Shown: piece by piece, positions 1 through 8,637 of the stretch
Numbering within the stretch: the stretch's first letter is position 1
How the letters are laid out: each line of letters begins with the position of its first letter
Assembly (NCBI GenBank): GCA_035341855.1
Contig: DAOQWA010000027.1
Span: forward strand, 1-41,864
Length of the DNA stretch: 41,864 nucleotides
From: QQVM01 sp035341855
GTDB lineage: Bacteria; Bacteroidota; Bacteroidia; AKYH767-A; 2013-40CM-41-45
Direction of reading: 5' to 3'
Made by a program: the position numbers and the translations under genes
The notes under the pieces: model-generated
The model's input: only the letters and a program-made list of their open reading frames with translations
Databases searched by the model: none
Told to the model about the DNA's origin: nothing

Positions 1-993
1 CCTGATTTGAAAACCGAGTGTTTGTCTGTCAGTGATAAAATAGTCGAGCCCTCCCCTAAAATTATTATTGATATATCTTCCTTTATCAAAATTATTCTGA
101 ATAAATTGTGAAGTATGGTCCGTTTCTATAAACCTCCGGTTTAATTCAATCTCTTCGAAATAATACCCATACATATAGTTGTAATTCCCAAAAAAATTAA
201 AGCGTTCATTTCTATAATTCAAATTAACCCCTCCTCCAAAATCCGGATATCTGCCTTGACCGTAACTTAATGTTGCGGATCCATTCATCCCAAGGTTTTG
301 CTTCTTTTTTAACCTAATATTCACAATGCCCGAATTTCCAGATGCATCATATCTTGAAGATGGATTAGTTATGATTTCAATACTGGACAATTGATCAGAA
401 CTCATATTCCTCAACATATTATACAAGTCATTTGCTGAGAGGTATGTAGGCTTTTCATCGATCAACACTAAAACACCTTGCTTGCCCTTCAGGCTTATAT
501 TTCCATCATTGTCAACAACAATTCCGGGAGAGCGTTTGAGTATTTCAAGTGCTGTTGATCCTGCATCAATAATGCTGTTCTCTATGTTGACAATAGTCTT
601 ATCTACCCTTCGCTCTATAAAGGGACGAAGTGCAACAACATTAGCTTCTTTCAATTGCACTGTGTTTTCTAAAATTATTGCAGGAGAGACTTGTTGCTCC
701 TCTGTACCTGAAACAAAATTGATCTTTTCAGAGTAATGCTTTGAAAAACCAACCTGTGAAAGCATAACAATGTAATTACCCGCATCAATATCTTCAAATT
801 TGTAAATACCATTTGCATCTGAAATAGCACCTTTCACTAAACTTGAATCAGAAAAATTCAGGAGCATCGCATTCACAAATTCCATTGGTTGATCATCAAT
901 ATTCTTAACCGTTCCTGATAGTGTAGAAGAATCCTGTGCATTCAGCTTCAGGGTCATTAAAAATGGAATTATTAGGAGTAAAAATTTGCGCAT
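1..993 (-). CDS. TonB-dependent receptor-type outer membrane protein, N-terminal part (cut by window edge)
   Basis: The frame is open from an ATG at 993 to the window edge (331 codons), so the C-terminal barrel lies outside. The product starts with a signal peptide (MRKFLLLIIPFLMTLKLNAQ). Residues of about 23-105 read as a carboxypeptidase-regulatory-like beta-sandwich (LSGTVKNIDDQPMEFVNAML). Residues of about 115-225 read as a plug-like region with VDKTIVNIENS, LKRSPGIVVDNDGNISLKG, LVLIDEKPTYL and IEIITNPSSRYDASGNSGIV. The last visible residues are alternating beta-strands. This is the pattern of the OMP_b-brl_3 / TonB-dependent receptor group of Bacteroidota, which import large ligands or work as surface proteins; the substrate cannot be told. 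No SusD partner is visible, but the downstream side is not in the window. A -7-like box (TACTTTCG on the minus strand, 1027-1034) and phased GTTAA repeats lie upstream. Confidence 0.85.
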   Translation of the reverse strand, partial: MRKFLLLIIPFLMTLKLNAQDSSTLSGTVKNIDDQPMEFVNAMLLNFSDSSLVKGAISDANGIYKFEDIDAGNYIVMLSQVGFSKHYSEKINFVSGTEEQQVSPAIILENTVQLKEANVVALRPFIERRVDKTIVNIENSIIDAGSTALEILKRSPGIVVDNDGNISLKGKQGVLVLIDEKPTYLSANDLYNMLRNMSSDQLSSIEIITNPSSRYDASGNSGIVNIRLKKKQNLGMNGSATLSYGQGRYPDFGGGVNLNYRNERFNFFGNYNYMYGYYFEEIELNRRFIETDHTSQFIQNNFDKGRYINNNFRGGLDYFITDRQTLGFQIR

Positions 994-1153
994 GAAGAAT
1001 TAAAAAATAGTTATTGCTTCCTTAGTCGAAAGTAGGACAATAATTATAGCCGACCAGTTAACAACTAGTTAAATCTTGTTAATTCTTAGTTAAACCGATA
1101 ACGAACTACATGTCATTCATAAAAGAAATGCTTCCCATCAAACTAGAGTCTTT

Positions 1154-2377
1154 CTATTTTGGATAGCATAAAAAGTGCTTTACCACCGGTTCGCTTAGTT
1201 CTTTTATATTTAGTGTGTCGGCGGCTTGACTAATGTCCAGAACTGAACCATCTTTTCTTAAAATATTAATCTTATCGACAGAAGTATTATATGCATTATT
1301 GACTATCGTATCCTCTATCATATAATATCCAAGCTCATGATCCGAAACTTTAAATTTCTCCAGAATCTGCTTTTTAATTTTACTCTTCATCTCTTCTGAT
1401 ATTTCTGTATTTGAAATATGAATTCTATACAGTGATCGGTTCATCAAACAACCTGACAAAAAAGCCAACACATCATCTTCTGAGTCTCGCCATAGCTTTA
1501 CTGAAGTAGTTATATCGCTATCATCCAGATTGGCAAACGTTCCTAATAAAGCCGGATCTTTTCCAAAATCCCCGATAGACAAGTCACTTAACAAAAAAGT
1601 TTTGAGAGCCGGCGTTGCAAACAGCTTATTATCCTTTCTTGCAATTTCGCGTGCACGCTTCAGTATATTAATAAGCATACATTCAGCACTAACAACCGTC
1701 TTGTGCAAATAAACCTGCCAATACATCAACCGACGTGCCACAATAAATTTTTCAATAGAATAAATCCCCTTCTCTTCAATAGCAAGTTGGTCATTATGCA
1801 CTTCGAGCATCTTGATAATACGTTCATGACTAATCACCCCTTCTGAAACACCCGTAAAAAAACTGTCTCGTCCAAGGTAGTCTAACCTGTCCATATCGAG
1901 CTGACTGCTTACTAATTGATGCAAGAACTTTTTAGGGTATTCATCTTGAAAAATGGTTATGGCCAAACTGAGTAGACCTCCAAATTCTTCATTTAACCTA
2001 TCCATAAAAAGTTTACTCACCTCTTCGTGACTAATACCTGGAACAATACTGTCTTCGAGTGCATGTGAAAATGGACCATGTCCAATATCGTGTAACAATA
2101 TAGCTATCGTTACAGCTTCTGCTTCTTCCTGTGAAATCTTATGACCTTTGGACCGAAGAACATCTATGGCCTCACCCATAAGATGCATGGCTCCGATTGC
2201 ATGGTGGAATCTTGTGTGGTGTGCTCCCGGATAAACCAGATGAGTCATGCCTAATTGCCTAATTCGCCTCAAGCGTTGAAAATAAGGATGTTCAATGAGC
2301 CGGAATACAATTTCATAGGGTATTGTAATGAAACCGTACAAAGGGTCATTAATAATTTTTAAACGTAATGCTTTCAT
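1154..2377 (-). CDS. HD-superfamily phosphohydrolase (COG1078 type)
   Basis: The 407-residue product has the full HD metal-binding signature: paired histidines near 58-59 (RFHHAIGAMHLM), the HD dyad at 96-97 in LLHDIGHGPFSHALE, and a later aspartate in SQLDMDRLDYLGRD near 160-168. The N-terminal DPLYGFITIP and FQRLRRIRQLG segments are typical of the dNTPase/SAMHD1-like branch found widely in Bacteroidota. The family hydrolyses nucleotides or other phosphate esters; the natural substrate of this member is not shown by the sequence. The protein looks soluble, with no signal peptide. It stands alone on the minus strand, divergent from porX. Start ATG 2377 gives the usual family length. Confidence 0.88.
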   Translation of the reverse strand: MKALRLKIINDPLYGFITIPYEIVFRLIEHPYFQRLRRIRQLGMTHLVYPGAHHTRFHHAIGAMHLMGEAIDVLRSKGHKISQEEAEAVTIAILLHDIGHGPFSHALEDSIVPGISHEEVSKLFMDRLNEEFGGLLSLAITIFQDEYPKKFLHQLVSSQLDMDRLDYLGRDSFFTGVSEGVISHERIIKMLEVHNDQLAIEEKGIYSIEKFIVARRLMYWQVYLHKTVVSAECMLINILKRAREIARKDNKLFATPALKTFLLSDLSIGDFGKDPALLGTFANLDDSDITTSVKLWRDSEDDVLAFLSGCLMNRSLYRIHISNTEISEEMKSKIKKQILEKFKVSDHELGYYMIEDTIVNNAYNTSVDKINILRKDGSVLDISQAADTLNIKELSEPVVKHFLCYPK

Positions 2378-2683
2378 AAGATAAAGTCATCAACATTAGT
2401 GGAATGCAAATATCGACATCAATATGCATATTTCGATATAAAACTTGAAGCAAATAACATCTGTATTAGCGTTTAGTCATTTAAGGTTCAGGGTCGAACC
2501 ATTATTAAGGATTCTTATTTGAATTTCCTCTGCCATCCGTATCGACAAGCTGAAAGAACAAATATAATTTGAACACAAGAATAAAGCCTCCATCTCCTCG
2601 TTCTAATGGTACCTGATCCTGAAGGTCCCGGAATTTTAATCCTTTAAATGAGACTGAAACTATATGAATCGAAACAACTTTGC

Positions 2684-2691
2684 TACCTTTG
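2684..2691 (+). promoter_or_regulatory. -7 promoter element for porX
   Basis: TACCTTTG matches the Bacteroidota -7 consensus TAnnTTTG exactly. Transcription would begin about 7 bp downstream, leaving a leader of roughly 29 nt before ATG 2727. An upstream in-frame ATG at 2664 lies in front of this box and could not be in the transcript, so the box decides the start of porX. No clear TTG -33 element is seen at the right distance. The rest of the 2378-2726 intergenic stretch shows no supportable gene; a small GGTTC/GAACC hairpin sits near 2480-2500. Confidence 0.55.
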
Positions 2692-2726
2692 AAAAACAAA
2701 AAAACTTCAATACAGGAATTCTTACT

Positions 2727-4283
2727 ATGGATAAAATAAATATTCTTTGGGCAGACGACGAAATGGACCTGCTAAAACCCCATGTTTTGTTTCTGAGAGA
2801 AAAGGGATATGAAGTCACCACTGTTACTAATGGTGAAGATGCCTTAGAAGAAGTTCGAAATAATAATTTTGAAATTATCTTTTTAGACGAGAACATGCCG
2901 GGATTATCCGGACTTGAGACGCTTTCAAAAATAAAGAGCATAAAGCCGGGAATTCCGGTGATCATGATCACTAAGAGTGAAGAAGAGCAGATTATGGATG
3001 AAGCAATCGGAAGTAAGATTGCAGACTATCTCATAAAACCGGTTAACCCAAATCAGATACTTCTCTCTTTAAAAAAGAATCTTGAAAACAAAAGATTAAT
3101 AAGTGAAAAAACGACTTCATCCTATCAGCAAGAGTTTAGAAACCTAGGAATGACCTTGAGTGACAAGCTTAGCTGGGATGAGTGGAAAGATATTTATAAG
3201 CGCCTTGTTTATTGGGAATTAGAATTGGAAAAATCGTCTGATGAAAGCATGTACGAGATCCTCACTTCACAAAAAAGTGAAGCGAATAATTTGTTTTCAA
3301 AATTCATAGAATATAATTATCTCAAATGGCTCAAAGACCCCGGCAAAGATTCGCCTACGATGTCACACCAGCTCATGAAAGATAAAATTCTTCCCTATGT
3401 AGACTCATCTGAAGAGCCAGTCTTCATGATTTTGATTGATAATTTACGGTATGATCAGTGGAGAATCATTCAACCGGTAATTAACGAATTGTTCAAACTA
3501 CAGGACGACGAACTTTACCTGAGTATCTTGCCTACTGCTACACAATATGCACGTAACGCAATTTTCGCAGGACTCATGCCTTCAGAAATAGAAGCACGTT
3601 TCCCTAAATTATGGATGAATGATGAGGACGAAGGAGGAAAAAATAAGCATGAGCTTGAATTCCTGGAAGATACTTTGAAGAGACATCGAAAAGATTATAA
3701 ATATTCCTATACTAAGGTGACCAACAATACAGATGGAAAAAATCTGGTTGATGACGTGCCCAACCTATTACAGAACAAATTTAATGTGATTGTTTACAAT
3801 TTCGTAGACATGTTATCGCATGCTCGTACAGAAATGGATATGATAAGGGAATTAACGGATGATGAGGCAGCCTATCGTTCCTTAACACTTTCGTGGTTTG
3901 GACATAGTCCTCTTTGGGAAGCACTTAAAAGGCTTGCAGAGAAAAAAGTCAGGTTAATTATCACGACTGACCATGGCACTATACGCGTAAAAGAGCCAAG
4001 CAAAATTGTAGGTGACAGGACTTTAAACACGAATCTTCGCTACAAGCAAGGAAAAAACATGAACTATGAAAAGAAAGAAGTTTTTGAAGTAAAAAATCCG
4101 ATTGATGCTTTTCTGCCAAGACAAAATTTATCGCAGGTTTTTGTATTTGCCAAGCAAGACAAGTTCTTCGCTTACCCAAACAATTTCAACCATTATGTAA
4201 CCTATTATAAAAACACGCTGCAACATGGTGGGATTTCACTTGAAGAAATGATCGTTCCGTTTGCAACACTTATTGCCAGGTAA
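2727..4283 (+). CDS. porX: PorX-type response regulator with PglZ phosphatase domain
   Basis: Residues 1-120 form a receiver domain: acidic pocket D10/D11, phosphoacceptor D54 (IIFLDENMPG), T82 (VIMITK) and K104 (YLIKP). The remainder is a PglZ/alkaline-phosphatase-like domain with metal-site motifs LIDNLRYDQW, PTATQYARNAIFAG, VDMLSHART and TTDHGT. This two-part architecture is that of PorX, the cytoplasmic regulator that acts with the histidine kinase PorY to control type IX secretion genes in Porphyromonas and relatives; its PglZ domain has been described as a zinc-dependent phosphodiesterase. I choose ATG 2727 (518 aa) over an in-frame ATG at 2664, because the longer start adds 21 residues with no family counterpart and lies upstream of the predicted promoter. 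No kinase gene is in the window. Confidence 0.88.
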   Translation: MDKINILWADDEMDLLKPHVLFLREKGYEVTTVTNGEDALEEVRNNNFEIIFLDENMPGLSGLETLSKIKSIKPGIPVIMITKSEEEQIMDEAIGSKIADYLIKPVNPNQILLSLKKNLENKRLISEKTTSSYQQEFRNLGMTLSDKLSWDEWKDIYKRLVYWELELEKSSDESMYEILTSQKSEANNLFSKFIEYNYLKWLKDPGKDSPTMSHQLMKDKILPYVDSSEEPVFMILIDNLRYDQWRIIQPVINELFKLQDDELYLSILPTATQYARNAIFAGLMPSEIEARFPKLWMNDEDEGGKNKHELEFLEDTLKRHRKDYKYSYTKVTNNTDGKNLVDDVPNLLQNKFNVIVYNFVDMLSHARTEMDMIRELTDDEAAYRSLTLSWFGHSPLWEALKRLAEKKVRLIITTDHGTIRVKEPSKIVGDRTLNTNLRYKQGKNMNYEKKEVFEVKNPIDAFLPRQNLSQVFVFAKQDKFFAYPNNFNHYVTYYKNTLQHGGISLEEMIVPFATLIAR

Positions 4284-4568
4284 ATGCCCTGTTCTCTGCC
4301 CGGACATTCTATCACCTGCTTTGACTTTTCATCCTAAGCTCATACAAGATAATCAGCCAAAACACCTCGTTTTCGCAATAGTTTTATAGGTTTTGTGTTA
4401 AAATAGCATTTTGGGATTCAATTTTGAACCTTTTATACCCTTTGTAAAGTTATTATTCATAATACCTTCATAGCTCAATTCTATTTTTGGCAGTAATATT
4501 GCACTAACAGCGATGCATTATATCCATTCACTCCTAATCTTTATCATTTATTTAAATCACTAATTACT

Positions 4569-5045
4569 ATGAAGACTATAAAATACTTGTCATTACTTTT
4601 TTCACTACTTGTGCTAAACCTAGTCAATTTACAGGCTCAGGATGAAAAAAAGGTTGATAATCCGAATGCACCTGAGATTACGTTTGAAAACGATGTTCAC
4701 GATTACGGAACTATAAAGGCAGGTGCAGATGGCAATTGCGAATTTAAATTTAAAAATACCGGAAAGGAACCTTTAATCATTTCTGCAGCTAAAGGAAGTT
4801 GCGGTTGTACAGTTCCAACCTACCCGAAAGAACCTATAATGTCGACGCAAACAGGAGTTATAAAGGTACATTATGACACTAAGAGAGTCGGTGCTTTTAC
4901 TAAGACAGTAACCATCAATTCAAACGCAAAAACTGATACAAAAGTACTCACTATCAAAGGAGTTGTAGAAGCTGCTGAAGAGGCACCGGATCAATCACTT
5001 CCGGTAAAGAAGACTAGCGGACTGCCATTAGAAGATTCAAAATAA
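4569..5045 (+). CDS. Secreted DUF1573 protein, first of three tandem copies
   Basis: The 158-residue product has a signal peptide (MKTIKYLSLLFSLLVLNLVNLQAQ) followed by one DUF1573 domain, an immunoglobulin-like beta-sandwich related to ASPM/SPD-2/Hydin domains. The hallmark is ITFENDVHDYGTIKAG, then FKFKNTGKEPLIIS and the cysteine motif GSCGCTVPTYPKEPI. The C-terminus is a short Pro/Asp/Glu-rich tail without a T9SS sorting domain, so a periplasmic or outer-membrane-associated location is likely. Function is unknown for the family. It is followed after 36 bp by a paralogue, which suggests one transcript. The 285 bp upstream of it, after porX, hold no gene that I can support. Confidence 0.85.
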   Translation: MKTIKYLSLLFSLLVLNLVNLQAQDEKKVDNPNAPEITFENDVHDYGTIKAGADGNCEFKFKNTGKEPLIISAAKGSCGCTVPTYPKEPIMSTQTGVIKVHYDTKRVGAFTKTVTINSNAKTDTKVLTIKGVVEAAEEAPDQSLPVKKTSGLPLEDSK

Positions 5046-5081
5046 AAACACCTAACAAAGAAATATTAAAATCAATTCATC

Positions 5082-5546
5082 ATGAGAAACAAAGTCCTAC
5101 TAATATTAATGCTGGCTTCTTTTTCACTGGTTGCCACAGCACAAAACACAGATAAGAAAGTACTAAGCAATGTTGGCAATGAAAATTCTAATCAAGCTGA
5201 ATTTTCATTTAAATCCGACGAGTTTGATTTTGGTACAATAAAACAAGGTGAGTCATCAACTCATGAATTTGTATTCACTAATACCGGCAATGAGCCATTG
5301 ATCATTTCTAAGGCAGAAGGATCTTGCGGTTGTACAGTTCCTGTGTATCCTAAAGAGCCTATTATGAAAGGTCAGAGTGCTACCGTAAAGGTAACATTCA
5401 ACTCGGCAGGTAAGATGGGCGTTCAGGATAAAACTGTTACAATCACATCCAATGCAAAACAAAACCCTATGGTCCTTCACATGAAAGGCATTGTAGAAAA
5501 ACCTGCAGATCCTGCAACTAGTCCCGGGACCGATTCAAAAAAATAA
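5082..5546 (+). CDS. Secreted DUF1573 protein, second of three tandem copies
   Basis: The 154-residue product starts with signal peptide MRNKVLLILMLASFSLVATAQ and carries one DUF1573 domain: FSFKSDEFDFGTIKQGESS, FVFTNTGNEPLIIS and GSCGCTVPVYPKEPI. Compared with the first copy it has NSAGKMGVQDKTVTITSNA in the last strands, where the first has DTKRVGAFTKTVTINSNA, and it is closer there to the third copy. The tail is Pro/Thr/Ser/Lys-rich. The 36-bp and 33-bp gaps on either side and the shared strand point to an operon of three products. Function is unknown. Confidence 0.85.
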   Translation: MRNKVLLILMLASFSLVATAQNTDKKVLSNVGNENSNQAEFSFKSDEFDFGTIKQGESSTHEFVFTNTGNEPLIISKAEGSCGCTVPVYPKEPIMKGQSATVKVTFNSAGKMGVQDKTVTITSNAKQNPMVLHMKGIVEKPADPATSPGTDSKK

Positions 5547-5579
5547 TCATACTCACTCTTAACCTATAAAGGAAAAAAA

Positions 5580-6029
5580 ATGAAAAAAGTCCTAATGTTT
5601 GCAGCCCTGTTATTCACCATTGGATCATCAAATGCACAAGATTCAAAATCTGCCGGCGCAGCCCAAATGCAGGAGAATAAAAATGCTCCTGAAATCAAGT
5701 TCGAAGTAGAAACATATGATTTCGGAACGATTAAACAAGGTGACAAGGTAGTTTATGACTTTAATTTTACGAATGCAGGAAAAGAACCATTAATCATCAC
5801 TAATGCTCAGGGAAGCTGCGGTTGCACTGTGCCGGTATGGCCAAAAGAACCAATAGCTAAAGGTGGTAAAGGCATTATTAACGTTGAATTTAATTCTGCC
5901 GGGAAAATGGGTACACAAGACAAAACTGTCACCATTACTTCGAATGGGAAAAATAGTCAGGTTGTGCTTCATTTGAAAGGGAATGTTGAGGCCCCTGCAG
6001 CTACTGAAAGTAAAGACGATAAAAAATAA
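5580..6029 (+). CDS. Secreted DUF1573 protein, third of three tandem copies
   Basis: The 149-residue product has a signal peptide (MKKVLMFAALLFTIGSSNAQ) and one DUF1573 domain: IKFEVETYDFGTIKQGDKV, FNFTNAGKEPLIITN and GSCGCTVPVWPKEPI. The last strands share NSAGKMGTQDKTVTITSN with copy two, so copies two and three are probably the younger pair. The C-terminus ends in a short Lys/Asp-rich tail. A perfect terminator follows 24 bp after the stop codon, closing the three-gene unit. No enzyme motif is visible; a structural or chaperone-like envelope role is conceivable but not shown. Confidence 0.85.
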   Translation: MKKVLMFAALLFTIGSSNAQDSKSAGAAQMQENKNAPEIKFEVETYDFGTIKQGDKVVYDFNFTNAGKEPLIITNAQGSCGCTVPVWPKEPIAKGGKGIINVEFNSAGKMGTQDKTVTITSNGKNSQVVLHLKGNVEAPAATESKDDKK

Positions 6030-6052
6030 GCCAAAAATATTTTTGTACTTTT

Positions 6053-6086
6053 GAAGCCCTCCCTCATGGGGAGGGCTTCTCTTTTT
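6053..6086 (+). terminator. Rho-independent terminator after the DUF1573 trio
   Basis: An 11-bp perfect GC-rich stem (GAAGCCCTCCC at 6053-6063 with GGGAGGGCTTC at 6069-6079) with a 5-nt loop is followed by TCTTTTTA. A TACTTTTG box (6046-6053) abuts the left arm and could by itself read as a -7 element. With the terminator immediately behind it, it is more likely fortuitous, or would make only a very short RNA. Confidence 0.85.
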
Positions 6087-6125
6087 ATCAGAATTTAAGC
6101 ACTTGTTATCGAAAGCAAAGAAAAC

Positions 6126-7355
6126 ATGCCACACATCTCGACCAAAGGGCGCCAGATGCCTCCATCCCCAATCAGGAAGTTAGTTCCTTTTGCAGAAATC
6201 GCCAAAAGTAAAGGTCGTAAAATCTACCATCTGAACATTGGGCAGCCTGACATCAAAACACCGGAAGTAATGCTCAATGCTATCCGTAATTATTCTCAAA
6301 GTATTATTGAATACAGTCATTCTGCAGGAAATGAATCTTACAGACGAAAACTGGCAGGTTATTACAAAAAGAATAAAATCGAAGTAGACTATACTGATAT
6401 CATAATCACTACCGGGGGATCTGAGGCCATTGAAATTGCAATGATGAGCTGTTTGGATCCGGGCGATGAAATAATTATTCCTGAACCATTTTACGCAAAT
6501 TACAATGGCTTCTCAACACAAGCGAATCTAAAGATCATCCCAATACAATCAACGATTGAAAGTGGCTTTGCTCTGCCCCCTATAGAAGAATTTGAAAAAC
6601 TTATCGGAACAAGAACAAAAGCTATTATGATTTGCAATCCAAGCAATCCAACAGGCTACCTTTACTCAAGAGCTGAGTTGGAATCTCTTTCGGGCTTGGT
6701 AAAAAAACACAACCTGTGGTTGTTTTCTGACGAAGTTTATCGCGAGTTTTGCTATGATGGCAAGACATATACTTCTGTTATGAACCTGGAAGGTATTGAG
6801 GAGAATGTAGTCATGCTGGATTCAATTTCGAAAAGATATAGTGCTTGTGGTGCCAGAATTGGTGCTCTGGTGTCAAGGAACAAAGAGGTGATGAATACTG
6901 CACTAAAATTTGCACAAGCCCGGTTGAGTCCCCCCTCCTTTGGTCAGGTAGCGGCCGAGGCAGCAATCGATACTCCGGAAAGCTACTTTACAGAAGTAAA
7001 AAAAGAATATTTAGCAAGAAGGAATTTTGTTGTTGATTCTTTAAATAAAATGGATGGAGTATTCTGTCCTATGCCGAGTGGTGCATTTTATTGTATTGCC
7101 AAACTTCCTATTGACAATGCAGACAAATTCAGTCAATGGCTCCTTGAAGATTTTCACTTTGAAAATAAAACGGTAATGCTTGCTCCCGCGACGGGTTTTT
7201 ATTCACATCCCGGACTTGGACTTGACGAGGTTCGTATTGCCTACGTTTTAAACCTTGATGACCTCTCAAATGCTATGACTTGTCTTAAAAAAGCATTGGA
7301 AATTTACCCGAACCGTAAAAATGTTCCGGCAGAAGTCAGCAAATCAAATAACTAA
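6126..7355 (+). CDS. PLP-dependent class I/II aminotransferase (aspartate aminotransferase family)
   Basis: The 409-residue fold-type I enzyme starts with MPHISTKGRQMPPSPIRKL, an N-terminus typical of the Bacteroidota branch. Visible PLP-site motifs are LNIGQPDIKTP near 37-47, TTGGSEAIEIA, ICNPSNPTGYLYS (Asn binding the PLP ring region), FSDEVYREF (Asp/Tyr pair) and SISKRYSACGARIG containing the Schiff-base lysine. The C-terminal arginine for the substrate carboxylate is in DEVRIAYVL. It transfers an amino group between an amino acid and a 2-oxo acid; the exact pair (aspartate, or an aromatic/branched substrate) cannot be fixed. It lies downstream of a terminator, so it probably has its own promoter. 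Confidence 0.85.
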   Translation: MPHISTKGRQMPPSPIRKLVPFAEIAKSKGRKIYHLNIGQPDIKTPEVMLNAIRNYSQSIIEYSHSAGNESYRRKLAGYYKKNKIEVDYTDIIITTGGSEAIEIAMMSCLDPGDEIIIPEPFYANYNGFSTQANLKIIPIQSTIESGFALPPIEEFEKLIGTRTKAIMICNPSNPTGYLYSRAELESLSGLVKKHNLWLFSDEVYREFCYDGKTYTSVMNLEGIEENVVMLDSISKRYSACGARIGALVSRNKEVMNTALKFAQARLSPPSFGQVAAEAAIDTPESYFTEVKKEYLARRNFVVDSLNKMDGVFCPMPSGAFYCIAKLPIDNADKFSQWLLEDFHFENKTVMLAPATGFYSHPGLGLDEVRIAYVLNLDDLSNAMTCLKKALEIYPNRKNVPAEVSKSNN

Positions 7356-7410
7356 TAAGCAAAAAACTACTATCATTCAATCGTCTTTTTGTCAATTTTA
7401 AATTATTCTG

Positions 7411-8637
7411 TTATTCAAAATCTTCATAGAGTAAATGCTTTTTTCTGATTTTCTTAAAAGCGGACAGTTCGGGTTCCCAAGACTTTCTTATCATTTCCTC
7501 TGACTCAGAATTAATGATTTGATACCTTAGTTCATTTGTGCCACTAAGTTTTTCAAAAAAAGGATTGAAGAATTTATTCTTGTCAGGAAAGAGCGAGTAT
7601 GCTGAAATGAGAAAATCTAATCGAAGTTTAGCCGGCAAATTTGAAGGCCCGGTAACTGCTTTTCTCAAATCGATCCCACTGCAAACGGTGTCTTTATAAG
7701 GCGGGTTAGTTGCAACTCCGGGTATTGCAACCGGTTTGAACTTGAAATCAGCACCGTCCATTCCGGGAAAACCATAACATTGAAAAGGGAAATCGGTACC
7801 TCTTCCAATACTAACTGCAGCACCTTCGAAAAAGCAAAGTGAGGGATACAAATAAACAGATTGCATATTCGGAAGATTCGGAGATGGACGGATCGGCAAT
7901 TGATATTTGTCCTTGTGTGAATAATTTGCAACTTCAACTATATGCAAATTTAGCTTCTCCGGTCTTTCAATCCACGATTCTCCGATCAACATCTTTGAGT
8001 ATTCCCCTATTGTCATACCATGTACCACAGGTATCTTTTGCATTCCTACAAATGAACGAAATGATTCATCCAAAACAGGACCATCGACATAAAATCCGTT
8101 AGGGTTGGGTCTATCCAGAATAATTAACGCTACTGAATTCTCAATACAAGCCTCCATCACATATTGAAGCGTAGATATATAAGTATAAAACCTTACTCCG
8201 ACATCCTGAATATCAAATATAACGACCTCCACACCTTTTAAATCATCAGCAGTGGGTTTCATATGCTTACCGTATAAAGAAACGATAGACAATCCAGTTT
8301 GAAGATCTTTTGAATCCTGAATCTTATCACCTGCACCGGCTTCTCCCCTGAAACCATGTTCAGGAGCGAAAACGCATTTAATTGAGACTCCCAGGCTTAA
8401 TAAAGTGTCTACCAAATGCCTCGTACCGACAAGAGAAGTTTGATTTGCTACAACAGCTATGGTCTTATCCTTGATGATCGGCAAATACTTAGGGATCCTC
8501 TCTGCACCTACCTGCAAACCTGAAGACTGTTGAACCAGACTATCTACTGTGCCTGTATTACCTTGAAGACAAGAAATATTTGAGAAAACCAGACAAATTG
8601 AAACGATTGCTATAACTATTTTCGATGTAATGTTCAT
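7411..8637 (-). CDS. namZ: DUF1343 / NamZ-like exo-beta-N-acetylmuramidase (GH171), probable lipoprotein
   Basis: The DUF1343 family includes NamZ, an exo-beta-N-acetylmuramidase that releases MurNAc from the ends of peptidoglycan fragments during wall recycling. Conserved segments are seen in order: VVANQTSLVG, FAPEHGFRGEAGAGDKI, VIFDIQDVGVRFYTYISTLQ, LILDRPNPNGFYVDGPV, PVVHGMTIGEY, RPSPNLPN and EGAAVSIGRGTDFPFQ. I choose ATG 8637 (408 aa), which places a hydrophobic segment and a possible lipobox (FSNISC, Cys23) at the N-terminus. The frame extends 14 codons further to 8679, but that would overlap the divergent permease gene. The lipobox is not ideal (Asn at -3), so a cleaved signal peptide is the alternative. 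Confidence 0.85.
   Translation of the reverse strand: MNITSKIVIAIVSICLVFSNISCLQGNTGTVDSLVQQSSGLQVGAERIPKYLPIIKDKTIAVVANQTSLVGTRHLVDTLLSLGVSIKCVFAPEHGFRGEAGAGDKIQDSKDLQTGLSIVSLYGKHMKPTADDLKGVEVVIFDIQDVGVRFYTYISTLQYVMEACIENSVALIILDRPNPNGFYVDGPVLDESFRSFVGMQKIPVVHGMTIGEYSKMLIGESWIERPEKLNLHIVEVANYSHKDKYQLPIRPSPNLPNMQSVYLYPSLCFFEGAAVSIGRGTDFPFQCYGFPGMDGADFKFKPVAIPGVATNPPYKDTVCSGIDLRKAVTGPSNLPAKLRLDFLISAYSLFPDKNKFFNPFFEKLSGTNELRYQIINSESEEMIRKSWEPELSAFKKIRKKHLLYEDFE

Noticed and set aside
482..736. 84-codon plus-strand frame
   Set aside because: It lies wholly inside the antisense of the TonB-receptor plug region, which reads as a coherent protein on the minus strand.
2411..2438. TATCGA/TCGATA arms with an ATATGCATAT palindrome upstream of the HD hydrolase
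   Set aside because: The arms and the central palindrome are not concentric and the region is very AT-rich, so chance is the simpler explanation.
2505..2699. 64-codon minus-strand frame between the HD hydrolase and porX
   Set aside because: It overlaps the porX promoter and leader, has no recognisable motif, signal or partner, and does not look like a fragment of a family I know.
6046..6053. TACTTTTG as promoter of the aminotransferase
   Set aside because: A perfect terminator starts at its last base, so transcripts begun here would stop at once; kept only as a remark.
5790..6134. 114-codon minus-strand frame opposite the third DUF1573 gene
   Set aside because: It reads through the antisense of a gene with a clear signal peptide and domain and through its terminator.
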